This document shows, piece by piece, positions 8,021-15,493 of a DNA stretch of 34,891 nt (positions are counted from its first letter, which is position 1; each line of letters starts with the position of its first letter). This DNA comes from Acetobacter lambici (GTDB taxonomy: Bacteria; Pseudomonadota; Alphaproteobacteria; Acetobacterales; Acetobacteraceae). The notes beneath the pieces are model-generated. The model searched no databases, was not told where the DNA came from, and saw only the letters and a program-made list of their open reading frames with translations. Both the position numbers and the translations under genes were made by a program. The stretch is from positions 1-34,891 of the forward strand of contig NZ_WOTD01000024.1 of assembly GCF_011516885.1 (NCBI RefSeq). The letters run 5' to 3'.

Positions 8021-8090
8021 CGGCAATGGACTCTGCCGGATTTTGGCTCCCCAAAATCGAACCGCCTTGTTGGCTGATGATTCCTACCCC
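8021..8090 (+). ncRNA. Fluoride riboswitch (crcB motif)
   Basis: The sequence contains the conserved elements of the crcB/fluoride riboswitch in order. The stem CGGCA/TGCCG (8021-8025 with 8034-8038) encloses loop ATGGACTC. A variable 8-base hairpin GATTTTGG/CCAAAATC follows (8039-8058). Next come GAACCGCC with a short GCC/GGC stem (8064-8066 with 8072-8074) and the hallmark GGCTGATGATTCCTACC (8072-8088). Loop bases GGA (8028-8030) can pair with TCC (8082-8084) to form the pseudoknot. Fluoride channel gene crcB lies downstream, the classic target. The expression platform is not obvious: no U-rich terminator is visible, so control may be translational. Confidence 0.85.
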
Positions 8091-8127
8091 GCAAAACCAT
8101 GCGTGAGGGAGGAGTGTGTCCAGATCC

Positions 8128-8232
8128 ATGCCCCACATACATAAACAGAGCAGACCACCCAGCCGCAACGCCTCTGGCGTGGCCAAACCTTGCCCAGCCC
8201 CCACGGACCGCACAGGCAGGAACCCCTTGTAA
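8128..8232 (+). CDS. Possible 34-residue leader reading frame after the fluoride riboswitch
   Basis: An ATG frame of 34 codons (begins MPHIHKQSRPPSR) whose TAA overlaps the ATG of the stress-protein gene (TAATG), an arrangement that permits translational coupling. A GGAGG lies about 14 bases upstream, farther than usual. The peptide has no recognisable domain. It may simply be chance in the riboswitch leader. Confidence 0.25.
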   Translation: MPHIHKQSRPPSRNASGVAKPCPAPTDRTGRNPL

Positions 8233-8920
8233 TGCGCCTCCTTAGTGTTGTTGACACACCACAGACCGCAGCCCAGACCCTGCACACCGCAAGCCAGTTG
8301 GCCGAGAGACTGGGGGGAGCGGATATTTGCGCCTTCCACCCCACCCCGGCCACCGACCCGGATTTTCAAAGCCCGGATGAAGGCATGCCAGACTCCGCAC
8401 AACCGTCCGCCATGCCGCAGACACTGCCGATTATGTTGTACTTGGCCCCGCCAGTGCGGATGCCACGCAGGCCACACGGCAGAGCTTTGCCGCCACACTG
8501 TACGATGCGCAGGCAACAGTGGTTATGGCACCCCCCACCCCACTCCCCACCTTTGGGCAGCACCCCGTTGTGGCATGGCAGGACACACCAAACCTGATCC
8601 GCGCCGTCAACGCCGCATGGCCTTTGCTCCGCACCGCCAGGCATGTGACCATTCTGGTCGGGGAGCACCAACCCAACGCAGTACCTGACCCGGCCTTACT
8701 GGCGCAGTTGCGCGCCAGTGGTGTGGCAGTCACGCTGGAGCGGTTTGTACTGACAGAGCAGAGCGTGGGCGAGCAGATAAGAACACGCGCAACACAGGCC
8801 GGAGCGGACCTGCTGGTTATGGGCGCGTATGGGCGACCGCATTTTATTGAATGGCTGTTTGGTGGCCCTACCGTGGATCTTCTGGCCCATGCCACGTGGC
8901 CGATCCTGACCCACCACTAA
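8232..8920 (+). pseudogene. Universal stress protein (UspA-type) gene with a reading-frame break
   Basis: The first about 55 codons from the ATG at 8232 (MRLLSVVDTPQTAAQTLH, then LAERLGGADICAFHP) read like the start of a UspA-fold domain. From about 8423 to 8920 another frame continues clearly: TADYVVLGPASADATQATRQ, then a second Usp domain with PVVAWQDTPNLIRAV, GADLLVMGAYGRP and TVDLLAHATWPILTHH. The frame changes between about 8395 and 8425, and the first domain also seems short in the middle, suggesting an internal deletion plus frameshift, or a sequence error. Usp genes often accompany crcB downstream of fluoride riboswitches. A shorter product starting at an internal GTG/ATG (about 8519-8525) could still be made. 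Confidence 0.7.
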
Positions 8921-8952
8921 CAAAAACAAGAACTGCAATAACAGGGTTTTCC

Positions 8953-9366
8953 ATGTTGACTAATATTCTTCCCTCCCTCCTTATCGGCCTTGCCGGCGCT
9001 GCTGGCACATTGCTGCGCTACTGGGTGGGGTTGGCCACACTACGGTGGAGTCAGGTTCTGCCGTGGGGGACAATTGCCATTAATGTTTCCGGCTCGTTCG
9101 CCATTGCCTTTTTTGGCACCCTGACGGCAGCAGGCGGCCGCCTGCCTGTGTCCGAAACTGGCAGACTGGTGTTTATGGTCGGGTTATGCGGGGGGTACAC
9201 CACGTTTTCGTCCTTCAGCCTGCAAACGCTGGACCTGCTCAAAAACGGCGCTCCGGGGCGCGCACTCTTAAACATCGGGCTCTCCGTAGCCCTGTGCATG
9301 CTCAGTGTGAGTGCAGGGTACGTTGCCGCACAGGCCATAAATGGCATGAATGGGAGCGAAAACTGA
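8953..9366 (+). CDS. crcB: Fluoride ion channel CrcB/Fluc
   Basis: Predicted 137-residue four-helix membrane protein that forms dual-topology dimers and exports fluoride. Hallmarks are GAAGTLLRYWVG near the N-terminus, WGTIAINVSGSFAIAFF (the conserved Asn/GSF region), and GLCGGYTTFSSFSLQTLDLL, which contains the phenylalanine-box and TTFS motif. The ATG at 8953 has AGGG seven bases upstream. It is 32 bases downstream of the stress-protein gene and under the fluoride riboswitch, so induction by fluoride is expected. It converges with a LysR gene nine bases away, with no visible terminator between. Confidence 0.95.
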   Translation: MLTNILPSLLIGLAGAAGTLLRYWVGLATLRWSQVLPWGTIAINVSGSFAIAFFGTLTAAGGRLPVSETGRLVFMVGLCGGYTTFSSFSLQTLDLLKNGAPGRALLNIGLSVALCMLSVSAGYVAAQAINGMNGSEN

Positions 9367-9375
9367 TTTCCACAT

Positions 9376-10317
9376 CTATGTTTTGTTTGTATCCATCTGG
9401 GCGGGTGCCACACTCCATGGCGGGTTGGCAAATGCGTTTTCCAGGTAATCCAGCAAAGCCATAACCCGCATGGGCCGGAGCGGGCTTGCGGGGGTTACAA
9501 GGTACAGCGTTATGGCGGCGGCATGCCACTGTGGCAAAAGGCATTCCAGCCGCCCATCGCGCAGGGCGTCCCACACCATAAATTCGGGGAACAGGCCATA
9601 ACCCAGCCCGGCCTCCAGACAGGGTAGAAACGCCTCGGAATTATCGGCCCCAAAACCTGCGCGCTGGGCAAGCACAAACTCCTTGCCCGCCTCCGCATGA
9701 CTCAGGCGGATAATACCCGGCGCGGCCGTGTTGGTGTACACAAACCCCTTATGCGCCTCCAGCGCACGTGGGTGGTCGGGGCGGCCATGCTTGTCCAGCC
9801 ATGCCGGGGCGGCCACCAAAAGAAGCCGAAAACTGCAAAGGCTACGTGCCCGCAAGGAAGAATCCGCAAGAGTTGCAATGCGTAACGCCACATCGTAGCC
9901 ATCGGCCACAAGGTCTACCACGGCATCGCTAAAATCTATGCTCAGGTCCACATCGGGGTAGCGTTGCATGAACGCGGGCAGCACCGGCGCAAGGTGGCGG
10001 ATGCCAAAGGTCATGGGGGCGGCCATGCGCACCCGGCCAGATGGACGCTGCCTGCCGCCGCGTGCCTCGACCTCAGCACTCTGGGCTTCCACCAGAATGC
10101 GGTTGGCGTGGGCAAGCAGTGTCTGCCCGGTTTGTGTTAAGGACAGGTGGCGGGAGTTACGGTGGAACAGCGCCACCCCCAAAGACTGCTCCAGCCTGCT
10201 AACAGCCTTGGAAACCGTGGGGCGGGAGAGTTGTACATCATCCGCCGCACGGGCGAAGGAACCAAACTCCGCCACTTTTGCAAAAATGGCCCATGCCTCA
10301 AAATCTGGCAGTCGCAT
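9376..10317 (-). CDS. LysR-family transcriptional regulator
   Basis: Predicted 313-residue regulator. Residues about 5-65 are the winged helix-turn-helix (FGSFARAADDVQLSRPTVSKAVSRLEQSLG in outline, then LFHRNSRHLSLTQTG), and residues about 90-295 the periplasmic-binding-protein-like effector domain (RVRMAAPMTFGIRHLAPVLP; VDLVADGYDVALRIATL). This is the AaeR/DmlR-like LysR subgroup. The ATG at 10317 has a GGGA upstream. Its target is not clear: the neighbours on either side are crcB (convergent) and the broken SDR gene (same strand, upstream). No effector can be assigned. Confidence 0.88.
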   Translation of the reverse strand: MRLPDFEAWAIFAKVAEFGSFARAADDVQLSRPTVSKAVSRLEQSLGVALFHRNSRHLSLTQTGQTLLAHANRILVEAQSAEVEARGGRQRPSGRVRMAAPMTFGIRHLAPVLPAFMQRYPDVDLSIDFSDAVVDLVADGYDVALRIATLADSSLRARSLCSFRLLLVAAPAWLDKHGRPDHPRALEAHKGFVYTNTAAPGIIRLSHAEAGKEFVLAQRAGFGADNSEAFLPCLEAGLGYGLFPEFMVWDALRDGRLECLLPQWHAAAITLYLVTPASPLRPMRVMALLDYLENAFANPPWSVAPAQMDTNKT

Positions 10318-10427
10318 GTTTATGTTCCCGCGCCATTTTTATGCACCCAGTTACCCCCCACATAAGCAGTCCCGACCAAGGAATGGCCATAACACACCAC
10401 CATGACCGCCCCTCCCCCAACCATTGT

Positions 10428-11335
10428 TTACACCGCGCCCCACGGCTGCGTCCGTGGTGCGAGACCCAGAACACGCCGCGCCTTGTGGTTGCTCGCACCA
10501 TCCAGATTGTTCTGGTAGTACACACTCTCCTCCCCCAGTTGCTGCACGGCGGCCTGTTCCGTCATATGGCCCGGCGCCGGTGCCCCAACCCACCGGGCAT
10601 AGGCGGGCAACCATGCCTGCACCAAGGCGGGCTGGTCATCGACGACGTTGTAAACACCACCCGGCGCACTCAGGGCGGATACTGTTGCCGCAGCCGCATC
10701 GTCCACATGAATGAAGGAGAACACACTCCGCCCCGCCCCGATCAGGACCACCTCGCCCCGGCGCATGTGTTCCGTAAACGCGCCATCAGGCCAGTACCAT
10801 GTGTGGAGGCCATAAAAAAAGCCATAGCGAAGGGATGTTCCGCGCATATTTGGTGCACTCATAACGCGCTTTTCCAATGCGGCATACATGCGCGCACTTT
10901 CGCCCATATGGCCCGGCGCTGCAATTTTGAGCAAGGCCGTATCGTCCGCCAGCCCTCCGGCTCCATCAAGGTAAAAACCACAGGACTGCTGAATATACCG
11001 CGCCACGCCACAGGCCTGTGCCGCATCAAACAGATTGCCCCCCCTTGCAGGCGTAGCACCCGGTCGGCTGGCAACCTGTGTGGCAGGTCAAACGGACTTG
11101 CGGGAAGCGATGTAAGCTGGTCCACCACGCAATCGGGGCGCAGGCGCTCCATAATGGCAAAAACCGCAGCCCGGTCCAGCGCATTCCCCTGCACCACGCC
11201 AGCCCCCAGCGCGCCCACAACCTCCACCCCACGGGGGCTTTGCGCCATGCCCCAGACCTCGTGCCCGGCATGGCGCAATTGTGTGATCAGGGGGCGACCC
11301 AGAGCACCACTGGCCCCGGCTACAAGAATTTTCAT
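10428..11335 (-). pseudogene. Extended SDR / NAD-dependent epimerase-like gene, frameshifted at a G7 run
   Basis: The N-terminal part from the ATG at 11335 carries the Rossmann signature GASGALG (MKILVAGASGALGRPLITQL). The C-terminal part continues in another frame (NLFDAAQACGVARYIQQS, then RYGFFYGLHTWYWPDG and FSFIHVDDAAAATVSAL), as in NAD(P)-dependent epimerase/dehydratase proteins. The switch falls on a run of seven C on the plus strand (11038-11044), seven G in the coding strand. With one more G the frame is continuous (LQGGG-NLFDAA) and would give 302 residues. This is either a sequencing or assembly indel, a recent null mutation or slippage-based variation. It is the last gene of an Rrf2-cupin-SDR run. 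Confidence 0.8.
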
Positions 11336-11353
11336 GTCTGTTCGTCCGTTTGT

Positions 11354-11791
11354 TCAGTGGGCGGGAGCCACAAAGGGGGCGGCCTTGTCCTTGACAAAAA
11401 AGGCAATAAACCGCGCAGGCTCCGTGGTGCTGGCGTTGCGCCCGATCAGGTGCACATCGGCTGGTCCTTCAAAAAAGCTTTGTCCTTCATGCAGTGTTAC
11501 GGCGGCCCCACCTTTGACCTGCATGACCACACTGCCCCTGAGCACATACACAAAGACAGACGCATTATGCCGGTGCACCGGGTCTGCTCCGCCGGGTGGG
11601 TAATCAACCAGCAGCATGGCTCCCTCCTTACCGGCAAGGCCGGGCAGGTCGTGGGTGAGCAGTGGGGTCACGCTGGTGGGGGCGGCGGATACAGGTGCAG
11701 GTGCAGGTGCAGGTGCAGGTGCAGGTGCAGCGTGTGCCTCAACAGACCCCAAACAGAGGGCTAATCCACAAAAAGCGAAAAATTGGCGCAT
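11354..11791 (-). CDS. Secreted cupin-domain protein
   Basis: Predicted 145-residue exported protein. A signal peptide (MRQFFAFCGLALCLG, cut near AHA/AP) is followed by an Ala-Pro repeat of about six units, then a single cupin barrel at about residues 45-140. The cupin motif shows DPVHRHNASVFVYVLRGSV with two metal-binding His, then the second motif around FFEGPADVHLIGRN. The function within the cupin superfamily is unknown; related small cupins often sit beside Rrf2- or SDR-type oxidoreductase genes. The ATG at 11791 has AAGG seven bases upstream. It lies between the Rrf2 regulator (35 bases upstream) and the SDR gene (18 bases downstream), probably one operon. Confidence 0.82.
   Translation of the reverse strand: MRQFFAFCGLALCLGSVEAHAAPAPAPAPAPAPVSAAPTSVTPLLTHDLPGLAGKEGAMLLVDYPPGGADPVHRHNASVFVYVLRGSVVMQVKGGAAVTLHEGQSFFEGPADVHLIGRNASTTEPARFIAFFVKDKAAPFVAPAH
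11692..11727. repeat. Six tandem CAGGTG hexamers (Ala-Pro coding)
   Basis: Six exact copies of CAGGTG on the plus strand encode the alternating Ala-Pro linker after the signal peptide of the cupin protein. Each unit adds two residues, so copy-number change would alter linker length without breaking the frame. Confidence 0.95.
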
Positions 11792-11826
11792 ATGCGGACC
11801 TTTTTTATAAAAATGTCTGTTATGTA

Positions 11827-12369
11827 TCATGCTTGTTCGGCGCGCTTTTTTTGCCGCTCCCTGCTGGTTTTGCGGGTGCGGGCACGCTCCTCAAACCAGT
11901 GTTGCACTTCGCCAAAAAAGGCCGGGGGGGCTTTGTTACTCACACTCAGGGCCACAGCGGCCAGAGTGGTCTGGGCAAGTTCGGCACGCATGGTCTGCTC
12001 GGCCCGCAGCATAACGGCATGAATACTGCATACACCCCGTTCGGCCCATTCTGGTGGAGTGTTGCCAAACAGGGCGCACCGCCCCCTGATTTCCTGACAG
12101 TTAAAAAGTGTTTTGCGCCCTTCGGCAGCGTCCACCACGTCCAGCACACTGATCTGTGCCGCCGGGCGGGCTAGTTGGTAGCCGCCGCGCAGCCCTTCCA
12201 CGGCGCTGACAAGCCCGGCTTTTTCCAGCCGGGGCATGAGCTTGGCCATAAAAGCTGCGGGAATACCCTGCATTTCTGCCAGATCAAGGCTGCTAACCGG
12301 CTCGGGGTGGTCCACCAGCCAGAGCAGGCTGTGCAGAACATATTCAGTACTTGCGCCATAAAGTGCCAT
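11827..12369 (-). CDS. Rrf2-family transcriptional regulator with three Cys
   Basis: Predicted 180-residue winged-helix regulator of the Rrf2 family (IscR/NsrR/CymR relatives). The helix-turn-helix is in residues about 24-65 (VSSLDLAEMQGIPAAFMAKL; GLRGGYQLAR). Three Cys, C91, C98 and C114, lie in the region where IscR and NsrR bind an Fe-S cluster, so redox, NO or Fe-S sensing is likely, though the spacing (6 and 15 residues between) differs from IscR. The ATG at 12369 directly follows a palindrome that contains a TAATAT -10 box, and there is no ribosome-binding site, so the mRNA is probably leaderless and autorepressed. It heads the Rrf2-cupin-SDR run. The C-terminus is strongly basic. Confidence 0.87.
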   Translation of the reverse strand: MALYGASTEYVLHSLLWLVDHPEPVSSLDLAEMQGIPAAFMAKLMPRLEKAGLVSAVEGLRGGYQLARPAAQISVLDVVDAAEGRKTLFNCQEIRGRCALFGNTPPEWAERGVCSIHAVMLRAEQTMRAELAQTTLAAVALSVSNKAPPAFFGEVQHWFEERARTRKTSRERQKKRAEQA

Positions 12370-12392
12370 ACGCGGACCATATTAGTCCGCGT
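12370..12392 (-). promoter_or_regulatory. Palindromic operator and leaderless promoter of the Rrf2 operon
   Basis: Perfect inverted repeat ACGCGGAC (12370-12377), 7-base spacer, GTCCGCGT (12385-12392), ending directly at the Rrf2 start codon. Read on the minus strand it contains TAATAT nine bases before the ATG, with a weak TTGCTT -35 18 bases further upstream. Binding of the Rrf2 protein would cover -10 and start site. Confidence 0.7.
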
Positions 12393-12406
12393 TTTGATTC
12401 GCAAGC

Positions 12407-12429
12407 AAAAAACCGCCCCGTAGGGCGGT
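12407..12429 (-). terminator. Rho-independent terminator after the squalene-hopene cyclase gene
   Basis: On the minus strand the stem ACCGCCC/GGGCGGT (12423-12429 with 12412-12418), loop TACG-like, is followed by a run of T (12407-12411 as A on the plus strand). It lies about 170 bases after the shc stop and immediately before the Rrf2 promoter, insulating the two units. Confidence 0.85.
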
Positions 12430-12597
12430 CTTCATGCTGTGCTGTTTTTACGCCGGAACGGCCTGCCCCGCTCGCAAACCCGTGGTCATACGTGGGAGCA
12501 TCCACCTGCCCACGCCAGCCTGCCAGCACCGTCCACCCAAGGGCAGACGGCCGTAGTTGCAGCCCGGCCTCTACCGGCTACGAAGCAACAGGCTGGC
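12430..12597. other. 3' region of shc, nothing recognised
   Basis: Stretch between the shc stop and its terminator. No gene or structured element was convincing. Confidence 0.4.
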
Positions 12598-14697
12598 TCA
12601 GCCGCCCACAGGCATAATGCGCGCAGCCCGACTGAGCGCCATAAGCGGGAAGAACTGGCGGTACAGGTCATAACGTAGCATAAATGCGCGGGAGAGTTCG
12701 GCCCCCTGTTGCAGGCGTTTGGCCACAGCCGGGTCATCGAGCTTGATGGTCTGCCCCACGCCGTAACCGGGGAAGCCTGTGCCGGTGAACTCTTCCTCCG
12801 TCCAGCTTCCGTCTGTTTCCTGCCGGTCGATCAGGTATCGGCAGCCACGCGCAATGGCGGGGTGGTCCTGCTCGCGGTTGGCCGCAATCAGCCCCATAAG
12901 CGCCCATGCGGTTTGTGATGGTGTGGTGGTGCCACGCCCAATGGAGGAAATATCCATATAGGAGGCGCAACTTTCGCCCCAGCCGCCATCATCCTGCTGG
13001 TGGGCGATCAGCCAGTCACACGCACGCACAATATAGGGCTGGGTCATGTCCTCCCCAATAGCGGCAAGGGCGGGCAGCACCGCGCCGGTGCCGTACAGGT
13101 AGTTCACACCCCACCGCCCGAACCAAGCACCCGACGCCTCCTGCTCCGCGCGGATATACGCAAGTCCGCGCTGGAGAGCGGGGGTCTGGCGTGGCACGCC
13201 CAGCAGGCCAAAGGCCTCCAGCACATGGGCCGTCACATCGACCGAGGGAGGGTCCAGTGCCTCGCCAAAATCGCAGAATGGTATTTTGGACAGCAGGCTC
13301 CGGTTATTGTCCTTGTCAAACGCGCCCCAGCCGCCGCAGGTGCTCTGCATGGCAATCAGCCAGTTCACACCACGGGTTATGGCGGCCTCAACACCTTTTT
13401 TCTTCCATTCCTCCCGATTACGGCACGAAGAAAGTACGATCAGGGCCACGGCTGTATCGTCCGTGTCGGGGTAACGGTCGTTGGCGTATTCAAACGCCCA
13501 GCCGCCCGGTTCCACGTCTGGCAGTTTGATCGACCAATCCCCTTTTACGCGCACCTGCCGCTCAAGCAGCCAGTCCAACGCCTTGTCCATCTGGGGGGTG
13601 TAGCGTTCCTCGGCATTGGCGTCATGCAGGGCCATAAGGGCCAGCATTGTGTCCCACACCGGGCTGTTGGTGGCTTGTACCCACGAGGCATTGCCCTCAT
13701 CCCGCCGCCAGCCCGGATCGTCCAGCGCGGCCAGAGCCTTGGCCATGACCGGGTGGTGGAACTGGTAGTCCTCCCCCCGGAGCGCCATAAGACCGTACAC
13801 CCATGGGGGCTGAATACCGCCCCACCCGCCGTCGGCGTCCTGGTGGCGGATAATCCATTCCAGCATATGGCGGATGGCGGCCTCGCGCACCGTGTTGCGC
13901 TTGAGGAATTTGGACTGGAGCCAGTGCAGACCCCGGTCGGTGGTGCGGAAAAAGCTTGACCACAGGTCCAGCCCTTCCTTTTTGGGCAGGACGTAATCAA
14001 ACGTCTCGCGCCCACCGGGGAACAGCGCATCCAGCCGGTCCTGCGGGCGCAGGGGGCGGCTTGGGCGGCGGGCGGACAGAATGGCCAGCGGCACCAGCGT
14101 CGCACGGGCCCATTGCGCAAAATTATAGATGGAAAAAACAAATTTGTTGGGGAACCAGATCACCTCTGGCGGCAGGTTGGGGGTTTGCTCCCACGGCCAT
14201 TCGCCAATCAGTGCCAGCCAGTACCGGGTGAATACGCGAATATTGCGCAAGCCCCCCACACGCATGATCCATGCGCATGCTTTGCTCAGCTCTGGCGTGT
14301 CCGCCGCATAACCTAACGAGCGCAGGGCGGCGTATGCCTCCACCGTTGCGTTAATGTCACCATTGCCCGCACCCAGGTATGTGCCCCATGACCCGTCCTC
14401 GCGCTGCATACGCAGCAGGGCGTTGCCAAGGCGGGGGCGCAGGGGGTGGTCTTCGAGCCCGAGGTACCACAGGGCGAGGCACCATTCCGCCTCCATGGAG
14501 GCATTGGAGGCCACCGGCCCCACCCAGTGCCCGTCGGCCTTCTGCTCCCCTATCAGCCAGTCACAGGCGGCAGCTACGGTGTGGGCCAGACTGTTGCCCA
14601 TGCCCGTAAAAGGCGTGGAGGTTGCACTTGAGGGAGTGGGGGGAACTATAGCAGACACGGCCGCCTTCACTTTCGAGGGGTGGAAATTCGTATTCAT
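12598..14697 (-). CDS. shc: Squalene-hopene cyclase
   Basis: Predicted 699-residue membrane-associated class II triterpene cyclase that turns squalene into hopene and hopanol, the first committed step of hopanoid synthesis. The catalytic DxDD motif is D411-T-D413-D414-T-A. Several QW repeats are present (DGSWG, DGGWGGI, GGWGAFDKDNNRSLL, SGAWFGRWGVNY, DGGWGES, TDGSWTEEEFTGTGFPG). Length and domain layout match full-length bacterial enzymes. I chose the ATG at 14697 (MNTNFHPS) with AGG nine bases upstream; a GTG six codons earlier is possible. Hopanoids strengthen membranes of acetic acid bacteria against ethanol and acetic acid. Other hpn genes are not adjacent; a TetR gene precedes it by 51 bases and may regulate it. 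Confidence 0.96.
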   Translation of the reverse strand: MNTNFHPSKVKAAVSAIVPPTPSSATSTPFTGMGNSLAHTVAAACDWLIGEQKADGHWVGPVASNASMEAEWCLALWYLGLEDHPLRPRLGNALLRMQREDGSWGTYLGAGNGDINATVEAYAALRSLGYAADTPELSKACAWIMRVGGLRNIRVFTRYWLALIGEWPWEQTPNLPPEVIWFPNKFVFSIYNFAQWARATLVPLAILSARRPSRPLRPQDRLDALFPGGRETFDYVLPKKEGLDLWSSFFRTTDRGLHWLQSKFLKRNTVREAAIRHMLEWIIRHQDADGGWGGIQPPWVYGLMALRGEDYQFHHPVMAKALAALDDPGWRRDEGNASWVQATNSPVWDTMLALMALHDANAEERYTPQMDKALDWLLERQVRVKGDWSIKLPDVEPGGWAFEYANDRYPDTDDTAVALIVLSSCRNREEWKKKGVEAAITRGVNWLIAMQSTCGGWGAFDKDNNRSLLSKIPFCDFGEALDPPSVDVTAHVLEAFGLLGVPRQTPALQRGLAYIRAEQEASGAWFGRWGVNYLYGTGAVLPALAAIGEDMTQPYIVRACDWLIAHQQDDGGWGESCASYMDISSIGRGTTTPSQTAWALMGLIAANREQDHPAIARGCRYLIDRQETDGSWTEEEFTGTGFPGYGVGQTIKLDDPAVAKRLQQGAELSRAFMLRYDLYRQFFPLMALSRAARIMPVGG

Positions 14698-14748
14698 GTG
14701 TGAATACCTGAACACAATATCAAAGTATATTCATGCAAGGTCAGGCGC

Positions 14749-15306
14749 TTATGCGGGACTGACCTCCGTGGGTAAAGCCAGTTTTTGAATATCGGCAAAA
14801 ACGCTGGTCCATTCTGCATCCTGCATATCGACAAAGCCGAGACTTCTTAGAAAAAAAGCCCCTTCTGCTGCAAAAATCATTGTGCGTATCTGCCGTGCTT
14901 CCACGGTATGGCCGTCCCCCTGCCCCAGCCAGCGCGCATACCACGCCTTGATCGGGGCCAGATGCCGGGGCGACTGGAGCAGGGTTACCAGCATGCCCAC
15001 CATGCGGGCACGGGCTGCATCATCTATGCGCCCACAGGCCTGCACGTACGCCCGCGCAAGGCTGACCGGGCCAGCGGCAGCCCCACGGCAGCGGGCCACG
15101 TGCGTGTCAAACACCAAAATCCAGCGTTCGATCAGGGCGGCTATCAGGTCGTCCTTGCTGCCAAAGCAGTATTGCAGACCGCCTTTGGTAATCCCTGCCT
15201 CACGCGCCACCGCATCAAGCGTAAGTGCCGTGGCCCCGCTACGCTGCACAAGGTGCTCCGCGCAGGCCAGCACTTTTTCGCGGTCTATGGTTCTGGGGCG
15301 GGCCAT
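14749..15306 (-). CDS. TetR-family repressor upstream of shc
   Basis: Predicted 185-residue repressor. Residues about 10-55 are the TetR helix-turn-helix (ATALTLDAVAREAGITKGGL, then QYCFGSKDDLIAALIERW), and the rest is a helical ligand domain of the TetR_C/AcrR type. The ATG at 15306 has AAGG seven bases upstream. It lies directly ahead of shc on the same strand with a 51-base gap, so the two are probably one transcript. A 28-base near-perfect palindrome 17 bases upstream of its start is the likely operator. The ligand is unknown; a membrane-active compound is plausible given the partner gene. Confidence 0.85.
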   Translation of the reverse strand: MARPRTIDREKVLACAEHLVQRSGATALTLDAVAREAGITKGGLQYCFGSKDDLIAALIERWILVFDTHVARCRGAAAGPVSLARAYVQACGRIDDAARARMVGMLVTLLQSPRHLAPIKAWYARWLGQGDGHTVEARQIRTMIFAAEGAFFLRSLGFVDMQDAEWTSVFADIQKLALPTEVSPA

Positions 15307-15322
15307 GCCGTTACCTTGCCAA

Positions 15323-15350
15323 GTTTAATTCCATCCGGACGGAATTAAAC
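15323..15350. promoter_or_regulatory. Long palindromic operator upstream of the shc-side TetR gene
   Basis: GTTTAATTCC (15323-15332) and GGAATTAAAC (15341-15350) are exact reverse complements, and the spacer contains the self-complementary TCCGGA. The 28-base symmetric site is typical of TetR-family operators and sits in the divergent regulatory region, 17 bases from the tetR start. Confidence 0.75.
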
Positions 15351-15420
15351 CAGAGCACTCCCCTTTTCAACCCCATGCCAGCCATGAGACCACCCGGCCG
15401 ATTTTAACACACACCACACA

Positions 15421-15449
15421 TTGCGAGACGATACGGTCTCGTTTATTAA
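15421..15449 (+). promoter_or_regulatory. Promoter and operator of the RND efflux operon
   Basis: TTGCGA (15421-15426), a 17-base spacer and TATTAA (15444-15449) form a promoter. Inside the spacer lies the inverted repeat CGAGAC-GATACG-GTCTCG (15424-15441), a plausible site for the efflux operon's own TetR repressor. Confidence 0.65.
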
Positions 15450-15493
15450 CGGGACTAGAATGTGATTCGGCGCATAGCCAGCAGGAGAACCCC

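Noticed and set aside
7917-8516. Minus-strand 199-codon frame over the riboswitch and stress gene
   Set aside because: No domain-like sequence; it overlaps a recognised RNA and plus-strand coding sequence.
10278-11603. A 441-codon plus-strand frame
   Set aside because: Antisense of the frameshifted SDR and cupin genes, with no recognisable domain.
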